Below are positions 6,334 through 7,927 of a DNA stretch of 7,927 bases, in pieces. The stretch's first letter is position 1. Each line of letters starts with the position of its first letter. Position numbers and translations under genes: made by a program. The stretch comes from Clostridiales bacterium (GTDB lineage Bacteria > Bacillota > Clostridia > Christensenellales > Aristaeellaceae): contig SFFC01000102.1 in the NCBI GenBank assembly GCA_004556985.1, positions 1-7,927 on the forward strand. The letters run 5' to 3'. The notes below the pieces were generated by a model. It was not told where the DNA came from. It was given only the letters and a program-made list of their open reading frames with translations, and ran no database searches.

Positions 6334-6367
6334 AAAAAAGGACGCGGCCTTTTCAAAAAGCCGCGTC
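6334..6367 (-). terminator. Rho-independent terminator after the adaptor gene
   Basis: GACGCGGC/GCCGCGTC arms (6341-6348 and 6360-6367) surround a T/A-rich inner part that can extend the stem past one mismatch. In minus-strand RNA a CTTTTTT tract follows (six T at 6334-6339). It begins 9 nt after the adaptor stop codon. No U-tract exists in the plus direction, so it is one-way. Confidence 0.92.
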
Positions 6368-6376
6368 GGGACAGGC

Positions 6377-7426
6377 TCAAAGCTCCGCCGTCGCGCTCAT
6401 GCCCACGCGAAGGCTGTCGCCCGCCTCCAGAGAGAAGGTCACGTCAAATTCGCCCTTTTCGTTGGCCGCCCGGGCGATCTTTACGAGCGTCGCCGGGATC
6501 GTCTCCTCCGGCAGGGCGTCGAGCGTGACCGCCGCCTTCATGCCGGGGCGAAGCTCACCGAGGTCGTTTTCGTCCACGGAGCAGACGAGCTGCATGCTGC
6601 CTGCCGGGCAATACGTCGCCATCGGCGCATCCTTTTCGATCTGCGCGCCGCTGCGCGCGCTCACGCTCAGCAGCACGCCGTCCTCCGGCATGACGACGGC
6701 GCCGTCGCCGCCCGTCGCGCTGCCGATCCGCTCCGGCACGACGGTCATCAGCAGGTCGCCGCGCGAGACAAAATCGCCCTCCTTCACATAGACGCCCAGT
6801 ACATAGCCCTCTGCGCTGACGGCGACGGGATCCGCGCGGTTCAGCTTGCCCGAGCCGATGCAGCTGTCGCTGTCAAAGTCGCTCTCGCGATAGACCTTAA
6901 TCTGCTCGTCGACGCGCAGGCCGTCGCTGGTTTCCACCTCCAGCGCATAGCTCTTGCCGCTGACGCTGAGGATGCGCGCCGTGCCCTTGCGGCTGTTGCT
7001 GCTGACCGAGCGGACGTAGACCCGCTCGCCCGGGTGGATGACCTTGTTCTCGCTGTCGCTTGCCGCGCCGCTGATCGTGCAGTCGCCCGTGTAGACGATG
7101 TCCTGCTCCAGATACGCCAGCGCGCCGTAGCGCCCGGTGATGTAATCGGCGCTGTCGCCCGGCTGCGCGTAGAGCGCGGCGACCACGCCGTCGCAATCCG
7201 CGGTGACCTCCGTCGCGGAGACGGTAAACAGCGTCTCGCCCGCCGCGATCTCGTCGCCCGCGCGGACGCTGAAATCGCTGGTCATGCCGCTGTACGGGGC
7301 AAAGACCGTCAGCGTCTGCCCCGCCTCGATGGCGCCGTCCAGCCGAAGCGTCGCCCCCTGCGCGCAGGCCGCGCCGCCGATCATCAGGCAGGCGGCCATA
7401 AGCGCCGCAATGCTCGCTTTTTTCAT
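6377..7426 (-). CDS. HlyD/MacA-like adaptor (membrane fusion protein) of an ABC export system
   Basis: This 349-residue secreted or membrane-anchored adaptor is the partner of the MacB-type permease encoded upstream. Residues 1-22 are a signal sequence ending ACA. Two lipoyl-like modules are visible: one at about 40-95, and a clearer one at 207-229 (GYVLGVYVKEGDFVSRGDLL) with its other half at 249-272. The C-terminus (278-349) reads as an HlyD-type beta-barrel, with LGELRPGMKAAVTLDALP and a final GMSATAEL. The long coiled-coil hairpin of MacA/HlyD is not seen. The ATG at 7426 was chosen for AAGGA 8 nt upstream and the MKK signal start; an ATG at 7435 is equally in frame, and a GTG at 7474 overlaps the permease stop but lacks a ribosome binding site. 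Transported substrate unknown. Confidence 0.82.
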   Translation of the reverse strand: MKKASIAALMAACLMIGGAACAQGATLRLDGAIEAGQTLTVFAPYSGMTSDFSVRAGDEIAAGETLFTVSATEVTADCDGVVAALYAQPGDSADYITGRYGALAYLEQDIVYTGDCTISGAASDSENKVIHPGERVYVRSVSSNSRKGTARILSVSGKSYALEVETSDGLRVDEQIKVYRESDFDSDSCIGSGKLNRADPVAVSAEGYVLGVYVKEGDFVSRGDLLMTVVPERIGSATGGDGAVVMPEDGVLLSVSARSGAQIEKDAPMATYCPAGSMQLVCSVDENDLGELRPGMKAAVTLDALPEETIPATLVKIARAANEKGEFDVTFSLEAGDSLRVGMSATAEL

Positions 7427-7470
7427 CGGATTCATCCTTTCCTGTGTTTTCGTATTCCGTACCGCCGCGC

Positions 7471-7927
7471 TCACATGCTGCGCAGCGCGTCGATGGGGTT
7501 GAGGTTGCTCGCCTTTCTCGCCGGCGCCCAGCCGAAGATGATGCCGACCGCGCCGGAGAAGCCGACGCCCAGCACAATCGCAAACGTGTTGAGCGCGAAC
7601 GTGATCTCCGTATTCGCGCAGATGACGACGGCGATCGTCAATCCGAGCATGACGCCCAGCACGCCGCCCAGCAGCGAGAGGATGATCGCCTCGATCAGAA
7701 ACTGAACCTGAATCTGCCCGGGTTCCGCGCCCAGCGCCTTGCGCAGGCCGATCTCGGTCGTGCGCTCCGTGACGGTGACGAGCATCATGTTCATGATGCC
7801 GATGCCACCCACCAGCAGCGCGATAGATGCGATGCCCACCAGCAGCGACATCATCATCGAGGTCATCAGGTTCATCGCCTCGGTCATCGACTCCATGTTG
7901 ATGATCGTGTAGGTGTCGTCCTTGTAG
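7471..7927 (-). CDS. MacB/FtsX-family ABC transporter permease, C-terminal part (truncated by window edge)
   Basis: The frame is open to the right edge of the window, so only about the last 150 residues are present. The ATG at 7896 is internal: the codons before it read YKDDTYTIIN, a continuation of the protein. The visible part is the C-terminal transmembrane domain of the family. SLLVGIASIALLVGGIGIMNMML forms the first helix, then VTVTERTTEIGLRKALGA (the conserved cytoplasmic loop facing the ATPase), then two further helices and the ending GWAPARKASNLNPIDALR, which is typical of MacB-like permeases. The ATPase is presumably encoded beyond the edge, or fused N-terminally as in true MacB. Permease then adaptor is the reverse of the usual macA-macB order. 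Confidence 0.95.
   Translation of the reverse strand, partial: YKDDTYTIINMESMTEAMNLMTSMMMSLLVGIASIALLVGGIGIMNMMLVTVTERTTEIGLRKALGAEPGQIQVQFLIEAIILSLLGGVLGVMLGLTIAVVICANTEITFALNTFAIVLGVGFSGAVGIIFGWAPARKASNLNPIDALRSM

Noticed and set aside
6195..6380. 61-codon minus-strand open frame before pfp
   Set aside because: It runs through the adaptor terminator hairpin, has no convincing ribosome binding site and no recognisable product.
6155..7705. Plus-strand open frame of about 516 codons across the adaptor and permease genes
   Set aside because: It is antisense to two recognised genes, runs through a one-way terminator stem, and has Arg/Ala/Asp-rich low-information translation.

Overview
The window looks like part of a moderately GC-rich chromosome of an anaerobic, fermentative bacterium, most likely Bacillota/Clostridia. 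The support is a pyrophosphate-dependent phosphofructokinase, consensus TTGACA/TATAAT promoters, strong GGAGG ribosome binding sites and short intergenic terminators. This lineage call is inference. Both TRAP binding proteins have signal peptides without a lipobox cysteine, which fits some Clostridia (for example Christensenellales-like lineages) or a diderm. All genes lie on the minus strand, so transcription runs from high to low coordinates.

In transcription order: (1) Right edge to 6334. The C-terminal end of a MacB/FtsX-type ABC permease, cut by the window edge, is followed after 44 nt by a HlyD/MacA-like adaptor and a strong terminator. (2) 6263-4796. A monocistronic pyrophosphate-dependent 6-phosphofructokinase gene has a clear promoter, two candidate operator dyads and two tandem hairpins after its stop. 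(3) 4672-1405. A TRAP transporter operon is ordered dctQ, dctM, dctP. dctQ and dctM are nearly contiguous; a hairpin-containing 141-nt spacer precedes dctP; the operon ends in a strong terminator. (4) 1330-1. A second, closely related dctP has its own near-perfect promoter, an upstream dyad, an approximately 200-nt structured leader and its own terminator.

The four regions appear to be separate transcription units. The TRAP operon supplies a complete tripartite, ion-gradient-driven importer for an organic acid (substrate unknown). The separately promoted second binding protein could feed the same QM membrane pair, giving alternative substrate range or dosage. The phosphofructokinase runs the glycolytic phosphorylation of fructose-6-phosphate with PPi. 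The ABC/adaptor pair belongs to an export or envelope system whose ATPase and most of whose permease lie outside the window.

There is no convincing evidence of a wholly new system. The points most worth a second look are the orphan dctP with its long leader, the dctM-dctP intergenic hairpin, the operator-like dyads, and the adaptor with a duplicated lipoyl-like layout and no visible coiled-coil hairpin. No tRNA, rRNA, CRISPR array or insertion sequence was seen.
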